In this document: piece by piece, positions 21,417 through 30,278 of the stretch
How the letters are laid out: each line of letters starts with the position of its first letter
How positions within the stretch are numbered: the stretch's first letter is position 1
Assembly (NCBI RefSeq): GCF_018919205.1
Contig: NZ_JAHLQN010000001.1
Span: 62,001-126,000 of the forward strand
Reading direction: 5' to 3'
Source of the DNA: Dysosmobacter acutus
GTDB taxonomy: Bacteria > Bacillota > Clostridia > Oscillospirales > Oscillospiraceae
Length of the DNA: 64,000 nt
Made by a program: the position numbers and the translations under genes
Notes under the pieces: generated by a model
Databases searched by the model: none
Seen by the model: the letters and a program-made list of their open reading frames with translations, nothing else
What the model was told of the DNA's origin: nothing

Positions 21417-24400
21417 CAATCCCGCTCCTCATAGAGGCAGCATTCATTTTTCCCGTTACGCTTTGCCTGGTACATGGCCGCATCCGCCTTGCGAAAGAGC
21501 TCCCGGAAGCTGTTCTTCCCCTGCGCCACCACGACGCCGAAGCTTGCGGAGATATCCTGTCTGTTCCGGCTGAGAGCTTCCGCTACCTGACGCGCCTTTG
21601 CCATGGCGTTTTCCCGGCTCCCCACATCTCCAATCCAGATGGCAAACTCGTCGCCGCCCAGACGGCCCACGATGTCCTCCTGCCGGCAGCAGCTGGTGAC
21701 GGCCTTGCCCACAGCGCACAGCAACTCGTCTCCGGCCAGATGGCCGAAGGTGTCGTTGACCTGCTTAAAATTGTCCAGATCAAACTCGATGAAGGCGTTG
21801 AGCGCCTCCGCCCGGCTGTCGTTGACGGCGTTTTCCACCATCTCCTGGAAGGTGGCCCGGTTGTAGAGCCCGGTGACCTGGTCGAACTCCGCCCGCTCCC
21901 GCAGGGCAATGGTGCGGCGTGTCTGTTCGTCCACATCCTCTATTTTTCCCACCACCCGGCAGCCGTGACTGTCCCTGACGCACTTGCAGCGGGCGCTGTA
22001 CCAGCGCCAGCCGCTCTCATCCAGCCTCGCCTGGAACAGCAGCTCATGGCGCCCGGTGCCGTGTTCAAAGTTTGAGATGGTCCGGAGCAGGCTCTGCGCA
22101 TCCCGGAACCGCCCGCTGTTTTCCACAAAGGCGCAGAAGTCGGGTACGGAACGCACGCTGTGAACCCCGTCCTCGCCGATATCCGAATAGGTCATAATGT
22201 CATTGTCCACGCTGTATTCAAAGACCTGGGAGCGGCTGTCTGTCATCAGCATCTGGTAGATGTGGGCGGCGCTTCCCTTTTTCCCGGCGGCGCGGGCGGT
22301 CTTACGAGAGAAAATCAGCGCCCCAAGCGTCTGGAACAGCCGCTCCGGCTGCACCGGCTTTTCCAAATGGGCGTCCATCCCCGCCTCAAAAGAGGCCCGT
22401 ATATCGCTGTCAAAGGCTCCGGCGGTCATGGCGACAATGGGAAGCCGCCGGGCGTCGGAGCGGCGCAGGACCCGGATCCGGCGCGTTGCCTCCAGCCCAT
22501 CCATCACCGGCATGCGGATATCCATCAAAATCGCGTCGTAGTAGCCGGATGTGGCGGCCGCGACCTTCTCCACCGATTCCCGGCCGTCCATGGCGTACTC
22601 CACCGCAAAGCCGCGGCTCTCCAACAGCTTCCCTGTGATCTCGGCGCTCAGCGGTATATCCTCCACCACCAGCGCCCGCTTACCGCGGAAGTCAAACCCC
22701 GGCTCCGCCAGCTGCTCCGATGCCGCCTGGGGCTGCCGGGCCTCCTGGAACGCAATGTCGACGGTGCAGCAGCACCCCCGGTCCTTCTGGAGGTCGGTGC
22801 GCAGCGTGCCTCCCATGGCATCCACAATCTCCCTGACCAGCGTCAGACCCAGGCCGTCCTCCTGCTCTAAGGGCTGGCAGGAGTCCGGCTCCAGTCCCGC
22901 GCCGGTATTCCGGATCCGGAATCGGAGCCGCACCGGACTCTCCTCCCCTCTCATCTGCCGGACACTCAGATAGACCCGTCCGCCGGAAGGCGTGCGCTTT
23001 GCCGCGTTGGTCAGCAGATTCATCAGCGCCTGCTGAAGGCGGAACGGGTCCGCAAGAACCGTCTCCCGCCTCAGCCCCGCCACCTTCATGGTGAACAGAA
23101 GCCCGCCGCCCACCATGGTGGGCTTGATCATCGCCTGCAGCTGCTCAAGCAGTTCCCGGACCTTGACCGGCTGGAGGCGCAGGCGGAAGGTTCCGCTTTG
23201 GATGCTGTAGACATCAAGGATGTCGTTGACCAGCCCGCGCATGTATTCGCCGGTTTCCTGAATCTTCTTCAAATACTCCCGGGCCGCGACGCTCAGGTCC
23301 GGCTGCCGGCGTCCAAGTTCGGCCATGCCCAATATGGCGTCCATCGGCGCCCGGATCTCCCGGCTCATGCGGGAGAGAAAGCGCCCCTTTACATCGTCGG
23401 CCTTTCTGACCTCCTCCAACGCCTGGCGCAATTCCGTGTTCTTCCTGTTCTCCTCCTCCGTCTCCCGTGTGACGTCGGCTCTGGTGGCAATCAGATAGGA
23501 GGGATCCAGATGGGAAAATGTCATCCGCTTATGACGTACAGAGCCATCCTGATCCATCAGGCGGTAGGTAAAGGTAAACCGCTCCTCCGTCTCCAATTCG
23601 TGGAGCACGTGGGGCAGCATCATCTGCTCCAGGAAGAAGGTGCGGTCCTCGGGGTGGATGAACGTATCCGCGCTTTTCCGGCACGCCGCTTCGTATCCGC
23701 CGCTGTCCGCGGGACAGGCGCCCGCGCACTCCTTGACGCCATAGAGGGCGTAGGTCTGGTTTTTAATGCTGATCCGTGCCAGAAAGTCGTAGTCCAGCCG
23801 CACCACCGTCTCCACAATCTCCTGTGAGACCTTCCGGGTGTTGATGTCCCAGAGGTGATAGCTTGCAATCAGGTCACCGGTGGCCGTATTCTTCATCAGC
23901 CGCACTTCCAGCCGCATCCAGCACAGTTCGCCGCTTTTCTCCAGAATTGGAAACTCCACCTGGGCGGTCTGCTCCCCTCTCCCATAGGCGGCGCTCAACG
24001 CCTGGGGGTTCATCCTCTCATAGGTCTCCCGCCCCAGGCTCTCGTCCGCGATCAGGCCTTTGCAGTATGCCGCGAAGCTCTCGCAGGTAAACGCCTTCCC
24101 CACCGCCTGGTCGATCTTTCGCTTCTGACTGCGGCAGCTTTCAATGACGCCCCGGCTCAGGTTCACCAGGCAGCTCTCCACGAGACCGGTCTCAAAGGCG
24201 TGGGAGAACCCATTCTCCTCCTGCCACAGGATGCTCTTCTGCTCTGTTACGTCCACCGCCTTGCCCACGATCCGGAACACCCGGCCCTCTCTGTCCCCGA
24301 TGCTGACATAGGTGGCCTTATACCACCGGTAGCCCCGGCCGGTATAGTCGCTTACGAATTCAAAGGTGCCGCTCATGGGATGCCGCCCTCCCCGTTCCAG

Positions 24401-26689
24401 GGTCTCCCGCACCACGTGGCGGTACTCCGGCTCGATGATGGACGAGCGCTCCACAAAGGCGAGATAGCGGCGGATCCGGCGGGTGGCCCGCTCCCCCTTG
24501 CGGTTGAGGAAGTTGAACACCATGGCGTCCTCTTGGATGGAGTAGTCAAAGCTGAGAGTGTCCGACTCGGCCAACAGGATCTGGGACAGCTGGTCCCGGT
24601 AGATCAACTGCTGCTGGGCCTCCTGACGCTCCCGCTCGGTCTTCAGCTGCTGGGCGATATCATTGAATGCCACGCAGATCAGCGCACGCTGACCGTCGCT
24701 GCCAAGACAGCTGTATATGGAGTCCAGGCACAGCAGCTTCCCCGCCCGGTTTGTGCAGCGGACCACCTGACGCACCGGCTTTCCCGTGCGCACGGTCTCC
24801 GCGCAGGCCTCCCGGGACATCTCCCGGTCCTCCTCCGCCAGCACCTCCCACAGATTGTCAGAGTCCTTTGCAAAGGACTTTGGCGTGCAGCCCATGATCT
24901 GGTAGAAGCCATCGTTGACCCGAAGTACCTCCAGGCAGCCGTCGTGCATCTCGCAAAAGGCCACGCCGCCGAAAGCGCCGTCCAACAGCCGGTTGACCAC
25001 CGGATTGCCGCCCAGGAGGATATTGACATCCGCCTGGTTCACACGGCCGGGCAAGGCATTTCCCTTTCTCTCCGGAATCGGAATCAGAATCTGCTTTTCA
25101 AACTCCCGGGTGCACATGGGCCGGGCAAAGCAATATCCCTGAATTCGGTCGCACCCCGCGCTGTAAAGGAAATCCACCTGCTCCTGCGTCTCCACGCCCT
25201 CTGCGATCACAGGCAGGTTCAGCCACCGGGCCATCCGCAAAATGGAGACCAGCACCGTTCCCACGCGGCCGCCCCGTTCAAAGCCCTCCAGGAATTTGGT
25301 GTCTAACTTGATGATGTCCATGGGAAGGTCCTTCAGCGTGTTGAGTGAGGAATAGCCGCTGCCGAAATCATCCATCAGAATCAGATAGCCCTTCCCGCGC
25401 AGCTCTTCCGCGGCCTCCTGAATCCGCTCCGGTTCCTCCACATAGGCCGATTCCGTGATCTCCAGGCGGAACAGGGACGGCGCGATGCCAAATCGTCCTG
25501 TCACGTCGCAGATCCGTCCACAGGTCTCTGGAACATACAGGCTGGCCCGGGAGATGTTCACGGAGATGGGGAGCGGCGCAAGACCTCTGCGCTGCCGCTC
25601 CTGAAGGTACCGGCAGACCTCCGTCCAGACATAGAGGTCCAGCTCCGCGATGAACCCGTTCTTTTCAAACAGCGGGATAAAGGTATCCGGGCCGACCACC
25701 TCTCCCCCTGGGCGGACCCAGCGCACCAGCGCCTCCGCGCTGACCGCTCTGCCCTCAGAGAGGCTGTAGACCGGCTGCAAATAGACTTGGAACTGGCGCT
25801 GGTGCAGCGCCTCCTCCATGGTGGAGCGAATCTCCTGCTCCCGCAGCATATCCTCCCACATCTGCTCTGTGTACCAGGCGATGTGGCACTTGTAATTGCC
25901 CTTGATGGTCTGAAGCGCCAGGTTGGCCCGGTCGCACATCTGGTCCACCGGCAAGGAGGGGTCCTCCACCCGATAGATTCCGGCGCTGACGGTCACCGCC
26001 TGCCGCACGTGGAACACCTCCACCTGTTTTTGCAGCGACTCTACCAATTCCTTCAGGCACAGGGACTCCTCGGGAACGCAGGCGGCAAAATGATCCGCGT
26101 TCAGCCGTCCATACACGCTCCCCTCCGGCAGTTCCCTGGAGAGCACCTCCGCCATGGCGCACAAAATCCCATTGCCCGCCTGGATGCCGTACATATCGTT
26201 GACCAGCTTAAACCGCTCGATATTCCAGCGCACCAGTACATAGGAGGCGGAGGTGTTCTGCAGCAGCTGGGCTGCGGTGCGGTAAAAGGCCGTCTGGTTG
26301 TAAATTCCGGTCAGCGCGTCGTGCTCCGCCCGGTGGCGCAGCTCCCTCACCACGCTCTCCGGCAGGGCTCCCCTCTGCTCGTACTGCCGGACGGCCTTAT
26401 CCACCCGGCAGCGCACCAGCCCCGGCGAGAGACGGATGTAGTCATCCACCCCCAGGGTCAGCATCCGCACCTCTTCCCGCTCCTCTGGGTGCTCGGTTAC
26501 CACCAGGACCGGCAGATCGTGGCTGCCGCTGCGCAGAAGCCACAACTCCTCCTCGGCCGCGGGAAGCATCAAAACCACCGCCGAAAAAGGCGTCGTATCT
26601 CTCTGTATCCCTTCACACAGTTCATAGTCGAAGAGGATTGTGCGAAGCTTTTCCGTCTGACCAAGCAGCAGTAGTTTTTTTCTCTCCAT
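21416..26689 (-). CDS. Giant hybrid c-di-GMP signalling protein (EAL, PAS, kinase-like core, receiver, GGDEF)
   Basis: A 1757-residue soluble protein with no membrane segment. Order: a degenerate receiver-like N-terminus (1-110); a degenerate GGDEF domain with RLNADHF in place of the active loop (about 130-290); an EAL domain with intact AEALVRW (E319), MDDFGSGYSSL and AEGVET (about 295-545); several PAS regions (about 550-1070); a HisKA-like helix where the phospho-acceptor His is Arg (MSREIRAP, R1110); an HATPase-like domain with NLLTNAAK and GLGLTLV but NTGAGL instead of DTGxG; a receiver with D1390 (LMDIRMPVMDG) and its conserved Thr/Lys; another PAS; and a canonical GGDEF (1678-1682). 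It should make and break c-di-GMP, while autokinase activity looks lost. ATG 26689 follows AAGGGG. Confidence 0.88.
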   Translation of the reverse strand: MERKKLLLLGQTEKLRTILFDYELCEGIQRDTTPFSAVVLMLPAAEEELWLLRSGSHDLPVLVVTEHPEEREEVRMLTLGVDDYIRLSPGLVRCRVDKAVRQYEQRGALPESVVRELRHRAEHDALTGIYNQTAFYRTAAQLLQNTSASYVLVRWNIERFKLVNDMYGIQAGNGILCAMAEVLSRELPEGSVYGRLNADHFAACVPEESLCLKELVESLQKQVEVFHVRQAVTVSAGIYRVEDPSLPVDQMCDRANLALQTIKGNYKCHIAWYTEQMWEDMLREQEIRSTMEEALHQRQFQVYLQPVYSLSEGRAVSAEALVRWVRPGGEVVGPDTFIPLFEKNGFIAELDLYVWTEVCRYLQERQRRGLAPLPISVNISRASLYVPETCGRICDVTGRFGIAPSLFRLEITESAYVEEPERIQEAAEELRGKGYLILMDDFGSGYSSLNTLKDLPMDIIKLDTKFLEGFERGGRVGTVLVSILRMARWLNLPVIAEGVETQEQVDFLYSAGCDRIQGYCFARPMCTREFEKQILIPIPERKGNALPGRVNQADVNILLGGNPVVNRLLDGAFGGVAFCEMHDGCLEVLRVNDGFYQIMGCTPKSFAKDSDNLWEVLAEEDREMSREACAETVRTGKPVRQVVRCTNRAGKLLCLDSIYSCLGSDGQRALICVAFNDIAQQLKTERERQEAQQQLIYRDQLSQILLAESDTLSFDYSIQEDAMVFNFLNRKGERATRRIRRYLAFVERSSIIEPEYRHVVRETLERGGRHPMSGTFEFVSDYTGRGYRWYKATYVSIGDREGRVFRIVGKAVDVTEQKSILWQEENGFSHAFETGLVESCLVNLSRGVIESCRSQKRKIDQAVGKAFTCESFAAYCKGLIADESLGRETYERMNPQALSAAYGRGEQTAQVEFPILEKSGELCWMRLEVRLMKNTATGDLIASYHLWDINTRKVSQEIVETVVRLDYDFLARISIKNQTYALYGVKECAGACPADSGGYEAACRKSADTFIHPEDRTFFLEQMMLPHVLHELETEERFTFTYRLMDQDGSVRHKRMTFSHLDPSYLIATRADVTRETEEENRKNTELRQALEEVRKADDVKGRFLSRMSREIRAPMDAILGMAELGRRQPDLSVAAREYLKKIQETGEYMRGLVNDILDVYSIQSGTFRLRLQPVKVRELLEQLQAMIKPTMVGGGLLFTMKVAGLRRETVLADPFRLQQALMNLLTNAAKRTPSGGRVYLSVRQMRGEESPVRLRFRIRNTGAGLEPDSCQPLEQEDGLGLTLVREIVDAMGGTLRTDLQKDRGCCCTVDIAFQEARQPQAASEQLAEPGFDFRGKRALVVEDIPLSAEITGKLLESRGFAVEYAMDGRESVEKVAAATSGYYDAILMDIRMPVMDGLEATRRIRVLRRSDARRLPIVAMTAGAFDSDIRASFEAGMDAHLEKPVQPERLFQTLGALIFSRKTARAAGKKGSAAHIYQMLMTDSRSQVFEYSVDNDIMTYSDIGEDGVHSVRSVPDFCAFVENSGRFRDAQSLLRTISNFEHGTGRHELLFQARLDESGWRWYSARCKCVRDSHGCRVVGKIEDVDEQTRRTIALRERAEFDQVTGLYNRATFQEMVENAVNDSRAEALNAFIEFDLDNFKQVNDTFGHLAGDELLCAVGKAVTSCCRQEDIVGRLGGDEFAIWIGDVGSRENAMAKARQVAEALSRNRQDISASFGVVVAQGKNSFRELFRKADAAMYQAKRNGKNECCLYEERD

Positions 26690-26779
26690 CACGCACCCCT
26701 TGATTCCTCCGCAGTGCGGCCGCCGCTATGGCGGCCGTCCCCCTGTGGGGGCAAATGCAGGAACTTAGTAATCAGTTTT

Positions 26780-26808
26780 ATTATAGCTTAAAAGGCAGTC
26801 CTTTGCAA
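26780..26808 (-). promoter_or_regulatory. Promoter of the c-di-GMP hub gene
   Basis: TTGCAA (26808-26803) and TATAAT (26785-26780), spacing 17, on the minus strand. The roughly 85-base leader contains a strong GGCCGCC/GGCGGCC hairpin (26718-26736) and a C4/G4 hairpin, but no known riboswitch pattern was recognised. Confidence 0.72.
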
Positions 26809-26825
26809 CTTAAGCCTCTGGCCGC

Positions 26826-26854
26826 TTGCCGGGCTTAAACGGGTATGGTACAAT
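26826..26854 (+). promoter_or_regulatory. Promoter of the deaminase gene
   Basis: TTGCCG (26826-26831) and TACAAT (26849-26854), spacing 17, back to back with the minus-strand promoter. Confidence 0.7.
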
Positions 26855-26877
26855 GAATCCACTTGGGAGGGATGTAT

Positions 26878-27345
26878 ATGGACAGAGACAAGCTCTTTAT
26901 GAAACAGGCGATCGCGCTCTCAGCAAAAGCGGCGGCCCACGGAAACGAACCCTTCGGCGCGGTTTTGGTCAAGGATGGACAGGTCGTATACACCAATGAA
27001 AACCAGATCTACTCCGCCACCGACCCCACGTTCCACGCGGAGGCGGGGCTGATCCGAAGATTCTGCGGAGAAACCGGGATCACCGATTTGCGCGAATACA
27101 CGCTGTACTCCAGCTGTGAGCCATGCTTCATGTGTTCCGGAGCCCTGGTCTGGGTGCGGCTTGGGCGGCTGGTCTACGGCGCCGGCAATTCGGATCTTGC
27201 CGGCCTTCTGGGTGAGGAGGGCTGCAATTGCAGCAAGATGGTGTTTGACCACTCCCCCTTCCGTCCGGAGGTCACCTCCGGCGTTTTGCGGGAGGAAAGC
27301 CTGTCGGTGCTGCGCCCCTATTTCGCGGCCCATGCCAAGGGATAA
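26878..27345 (+). CDS. Nucleoside/nucleobase deaminase (CDA/TadA-like fold)
   Basis: A 155-residue zinc enzyme. The zinc and proton-shuttle motif is HAE (TFHAEAGLIRRF), and the second zinc motif is SSCEPCFMCSGALVW (PCxxC). The fold is that of cytidine/deoxycytidylate deaminases; the closest look is of guanine deaminase-like or general nucleoside deaminases, not the tRNA enzyme. ATG 26878 is chosen for GGAGG seven bases upstream; ATG 26872 is too close to it. It has its own promoter and terminator. The exact substrate cannot be read from the motifs. Confidence 0.85.
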   Translation: MDRDKLFMKQAIALSAKAAAHGNEPFGAVLVKDGQVVYTNENQIYSATDPTFHAEAGLIRRFCGETGITDLREYTLYSSCEPCFMCSGALVWVRLGRLVYGAGNSDLAGLLGEEGCNCSKMVFDHSPFRPEVTSGVLREESLSVLRPYFAAHAKG

Positions 27346-27346
27346 G

Positions 27347-27385
27347 AAAAAGGAGCCGCCCCCCGAAGGGAGGCGGCTCCTCTAT
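27347..27385. terminator. Bidirectional terminator
   Basis: GGAGCCGCC and GGCGGCTCC with an inner CCC/GGG pairing and loop GAA. AAAAA flanks the left side, so the minus strand ends in TTTTT. It serves the deaminase and the exporter genes. Confidence 0.85.
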
Positions 27386-27386
27386 T

Positions 27387-27833
27387 TCATTCCTGCTGTC
27401 CGGGCCGCCTTTTCCAAAAGAAAATCCGGAACACCGAGGTGACCATGGAGACGCCCACGGCAATCGCCCCGGCATAGGCCGCCGTGGACATTCCCTTTTC
27501 CAAAAAGAGCTGCATATCGCCGTTGATCAGGGCGTCCATGGTATAGTAGAGTCCGCCGCCGGGCACCAGCGGGATAATGCCGATGATGAGAAAAATCGCT
27601 GCCGGAGCCTTCATGATCCTGGCCAGGACCTCCGAGAGGATGGACACCACCACAGTGGCAAGGAAATACTGTCCGATCTCAGAACCCAGGTGGGTGCAGA
27701 GCAGAAACGCCGCCCAGGAGAGCGCCCCGGTCAGGCTGGCTAAAAAGATGAACAGCGGCTTTTTCACCTCAAAAATAAAGCAAAAGCCCATACAGGCCAA
27801 AAACGCATACAGGCAGGGAAGATACCTCTCCAA
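27387..27833 (-). CDS. Threonine/serine exporter small subunit (YjjB/ThrE_2 family)
   Basis: A 148-residue membrane protein with four to five hydrophobic segments and the motif IIGIIPLVPGGGLYYTMDAL, typical of the YjjB half of the two-part ThrE exporter. It begins one base after the stop of the larger subunit. The start appears to be TTG 27833, with GGGGTGAT upstream; the next ATG (27791) would remove the first membrane segment. The two proteins together resemble one ThrE polypeptide and are expected to export threonine, serine or a related metabolite such as succinate. Substrate is inferred from family only. Confidence 0.82.
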   Translation of the reverse strand: MERYLPCLYAFLACMGFCFIFEVKKPLFIFLASLTGALSWAAFLLCTHLGSEIGQYFLATVVVSILSEVLARIMKAPAAIFLIIGIIPLVPGGGLYYTMDALINGDMQLFLEKGMSTAAYAGAIAVGVSMVTSVFRIFFWKRRPGQQE

Positions 27834-27834
27834 C

Positions 27835-28656
27835 TCAAATCACCCCAAACAGCATCCTGCCGATTCCGACCGGAATGGCGATTCCAATGGCGATGGCCAT
27901 GGCCACGATCATCACTTCCGCGAACTTGGTCAGCGCCGTAAGAAAATCCCCGGAGAGCACATCCCGCATCACGTTGGTGATGGCGATTCCCGGCACCAAA
28001 AGCATGATGGAGCCGATGATGATTTTGTCGGTGTGCAGGGGGCAGCCCAGATAGTACAGCGTCAGGGGAATCAGGGCAAGAAAGACGCTGGCGATCACGT
28101 TGGTGAAAAAGACGTTGGCATTCACCTTGCTCATATAGCCCACAATGACCTTCACCGCCAGTCCGCTGGGAAAGGCGGCCAGCGCGTCCAGAGCCGTTCC
28201 GCCCCAAAAGAGGGTGAAAAAGGAGGCCACAAATCCGTAGGCCAGATAGCGGATCAGCTGGGAGTAGGGCGGTGCGCCCACAATCCGCTTCAGCTCCTCC
28301 ATGGCGTCCTCCACGGCGGGCTTTTTCTCACACACCTGGCGGCACAGGGCGTTGAGCCTGTCCAGCTGGTCCAGGTTGTTGGAGGAGCTGCGGATGCGGA
28401 CGGACTTGGTGTGGTTCCGCTCGTTTCCCTGGATGTTGATGATGATGCACGAGGGAATGGCGAACACCTCCGTGTCGCGGTACCCATAGGCGCTCAGCAT
28501 CCGGTCCGCGGACTCCTCCACCCGGTAGATCTCCGCGCCGTTGCGGATGAGCTGCTTGCCCATCTCGCAGCAGAAGTTCAAAAGCTGCTCCGTCTCCCAC
28601 TGCCTGTGATCCGTTTCCTTTTCCCGCTCCGGCTCTTTCACCGTTTCTTCATCCAT
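27835..28656 (-). CDS. Threonine/serine exporter large subunit (YjjP/DUF1212 family)
   Basis: A 273-residue protein. The N-terminal soluble part has GKQLIRNGAEIYRVEESADRM and FAIPSCIIINIQG, the YjjP/DUF1212 signature. Five hydrophobic segments follow, ending in IAIPVGIGRMLFGVI. Of three possible starts, ATG 28656 has the best ribosome binding site (GGAG, seven to ten bases away). It forms a two-gene operon with the YjjB-type gene, driven by a good promoter at 28731-28758. Confidence 0.83.
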   Translation of the reverse strand: MDEETVKEPEREKETDHRQWETEQLLNFCCEMGKQLIRNGAEIYRVEESADRMLSAYGYRDTEVFAIPSCIIINIQGNERNHTKSVRIRSSSNNLDQLDRLNALCRQVCEKKPAVEDAMEELKRIVGAPPYSQLIRYLAYGFVASFFTLFWGGTALDALAAFPSGLAVKVIVGYMSKVNANVFFTNVIASVFLALIPLTLYYLGCPLHTDKIIIGSIMLLVPGIAITNVMRDVLSGDFLTALTKFAEVMIVAMAIAIGIAIPVGIGRMLFGVI

Positions 28657-28730
28657 ATAGCCGCTCTCCATCCATCCGCAAAAAATCAAACCGGAGACTC
28701 CGGTGAACAGGATATCGTTTACTCGCGATT

Positions 28731-28758
28731 ATTATATGTGTTTGCGCCGAAAAGTCAA
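28731..28758 (-). promoter_or_regulatory. Promoter of the ThrE-type exporter operon
   Basis: TTGACT (28758-28753) and a perfect TATAAT (28736-28731), spacing 16, minus strand. Confidence 0.75.
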
Positions 28759-28833
28759 CCGTCGTTTTGACAAATTTGTGCAGAGATATTGTAAAGCGGG
28801 ACGCTCCCCCCGCCGGAGCGGATTTTCCCGCAG

Positions 28834-28876
28834 ACTTAAGGGCCGGCAAATCCAATGGATTTGCCGGCCCTTAAGT
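28834..28876 (-). terminator. 20-bp perfect hairpin at the end of the deiminase operon
   Basis: ACTTAAGGGCCGGCAAATCC and its exact complement flank the 3-base loop AAT. The arm touches the stop codon of the transporter gene. There is no T-tract on the minus strand, so it may mainly protect the mRNA 3' end. Confidence 0.7.
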
Positions 28877-30261
28877 TACATGCCAAGCAGTGCGCCCACG
28901 GCCAAAAATGCCATGGTCAAAAGAACGAACAGCACGATCAGCTTCCACACATACTTGACCCACCTGTCATAGGACACCCGGCCCAGGGCCAGCGCGCCCA
29001 TCACCACCGCCGCCGTGGGCGTAATGATGTTCACAAGGCCCGAGGCGGACTGGAAGGCGGTGATCACCAGGGCGCCGGACACCTCAGCGAACTTGCCCAG
29101 AGGCGCCACAATGGGGATGGAGAGCGTGGCAAGGCCCGAAGAGGAGGGAATCAGCACACTGAGGGGCAGGTACAGCAGGAAGACCAGCAGGATAAAGGCC
29201 AGCGAGCCCGTGCCCGTCAGGGCGTCCTCGCCCCAGTGGAGCACGGTGTCGGTGATGCGGCCCTCGTTCATCAGCACGGTGATGCCGCGGGAGATGCCGA
29301 TGATAAAGGCCACGCCCAAAAGGTCCGCGGAACCTGTGACAAACTCCTCGGCAATGGCGCTCTCGGCCATGCGGTCGATGAGGCCGATGAGGATGGCGGA
29401 CACCAGGAAGAGGCCGGAGAGCTCCGGGAACCACCACCCCAGCTCCGGCAGGGGCAGCCCCATATCGGAGAATGGGATCACGCCGTAGATCATCACAAGG
29501 AAGGTGAGCATAAAAAGCACCAGAATGCCCTTGCGCCTGCCGGTGAGCTCCGGCGCCTCCTCCGCCTTTGTGTGCAGCACCTCGTGGCCCCGCCCCACCA
29601 CGGAGAGCTCCGGGTGCTTTTTGACCTTGGCCGCGTAGGCCATGACATACCAGATGGCCGCGCCCTCAAAGACCACCCACTGGACGATGCGCAGCAAAAT
29701 TCCCTCTCCAAGGGAGACGCCGGCAAACCCGGCGGCGATGCCGGTGGCAAAGGGATTTACGGTGGAGCAGATCACACCGGCTCCGGCTCCTAAGAGGATG
29801 ACGGAGATTCCCACCACCGCGTCGTAGCCCGCGGCCAGGAAAATGGGGATGAGCAGCGGGTAGAAGGCCATGGTCTCCTCCCACATGCCATAGGAGGTTC
29901 CGCCCAGGCCGAAGAGCACCATCAAAATGGGGATCAGCCACTTCTCCCGGCCGCCCAACTTTTTGATGACATTGGATACGCCCGCATCCACGGCGCCAGT
30001 CTTCATCACCACGCCTAAAAAGCCGCCCACCATCAGGATGAACAGGCACACATCCACCGCGTCATAGAACCCGTTGAAGGCCGCCAGGACCACATCTCCC
30101 ACGCCCTGGGGATTTTGCTCCACCGCGTGGTAGGTGCCCGCCACGGGCACGTCGTCCTGGTAGTCGTACTGGCCCGCCGGCACCAGATAGGTCGCCACGG
30201 CCACCACGATGATCAGCGAAAAGAGGATCGTGTACGCCGTGGGCATTTTGAATCGGGACAT
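28876..30261 (-). CDS. YfcC-family transporter, probable arginine/ornithine exchanger
   Basis: A 461-residue membrane protein with about 12 hydrophobic segments. The family signatures FILMVGGFLGVVMKTGAVDAG, GGTSYGMWEETMAFYPLLIP, STVNPFATGIAAGFAG and IPSSSGLATLSIPIVAPLG mark the DcuC/YfcC (C4-dicarboxylate carrier-like) group. In many Firmicutes a YfcC protein takes the place of ArcD in the arginine deiminase operon and is thought to swap arginine for ornithine. Here it follows arcB by 17 bases and arcA upstream, supporting that role; transport of another amino acid remains possible. Confidence 0.85.
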   Translation of the reverse strand: MSRFKMPTAYTILFSLIIVVAVATYLVPAGQYDYQDDVPVAGTYHAVEQNPQGVGDVVLAAFNGFYDAVDVCLFILMVGGFLGVVMKTGAVDAGVSNVIKKLGGREKWLIPILMVLFGLGGTSYGMWEETMAFYPLLIPIFLAAGYDAVVGISVILLGAGAGVICSTVNPFATGIAAGFAGVSLGEGILLRIVQWVVFEGAAIWYVMAYAAKVKKHPELSVVGRGHEVLHTKAEEAPELTGRRKGILVLFMLTFLVMIYGVIPFSDMGLPLPELGWWFPELSGLFLVSAILIGLIDRMAESAIAEEFVTGSADLLGVAFIIGISRGITVLMNEGRITDTVLHWGEDALTGTGSLAFILLVFLLYLPLSVLIPSSSGLATLSIPIVAPLGKFAEVSGALVITAFQSASGLVNIITPTAAVVMGALALGRVSYDRWVKYVWKLIVLFVLLTMAFLAVGALLGM

Positions 30262-30278
30262 AGTCCCCTCCTTTCCGG

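Noticed and set aside
23855..25306. Plus-strand frame of 483 codons
   Set aside because: Complement of the c-di-GMP hub gene, with Pro/His-rich shadow composition and no ribosome binding site.
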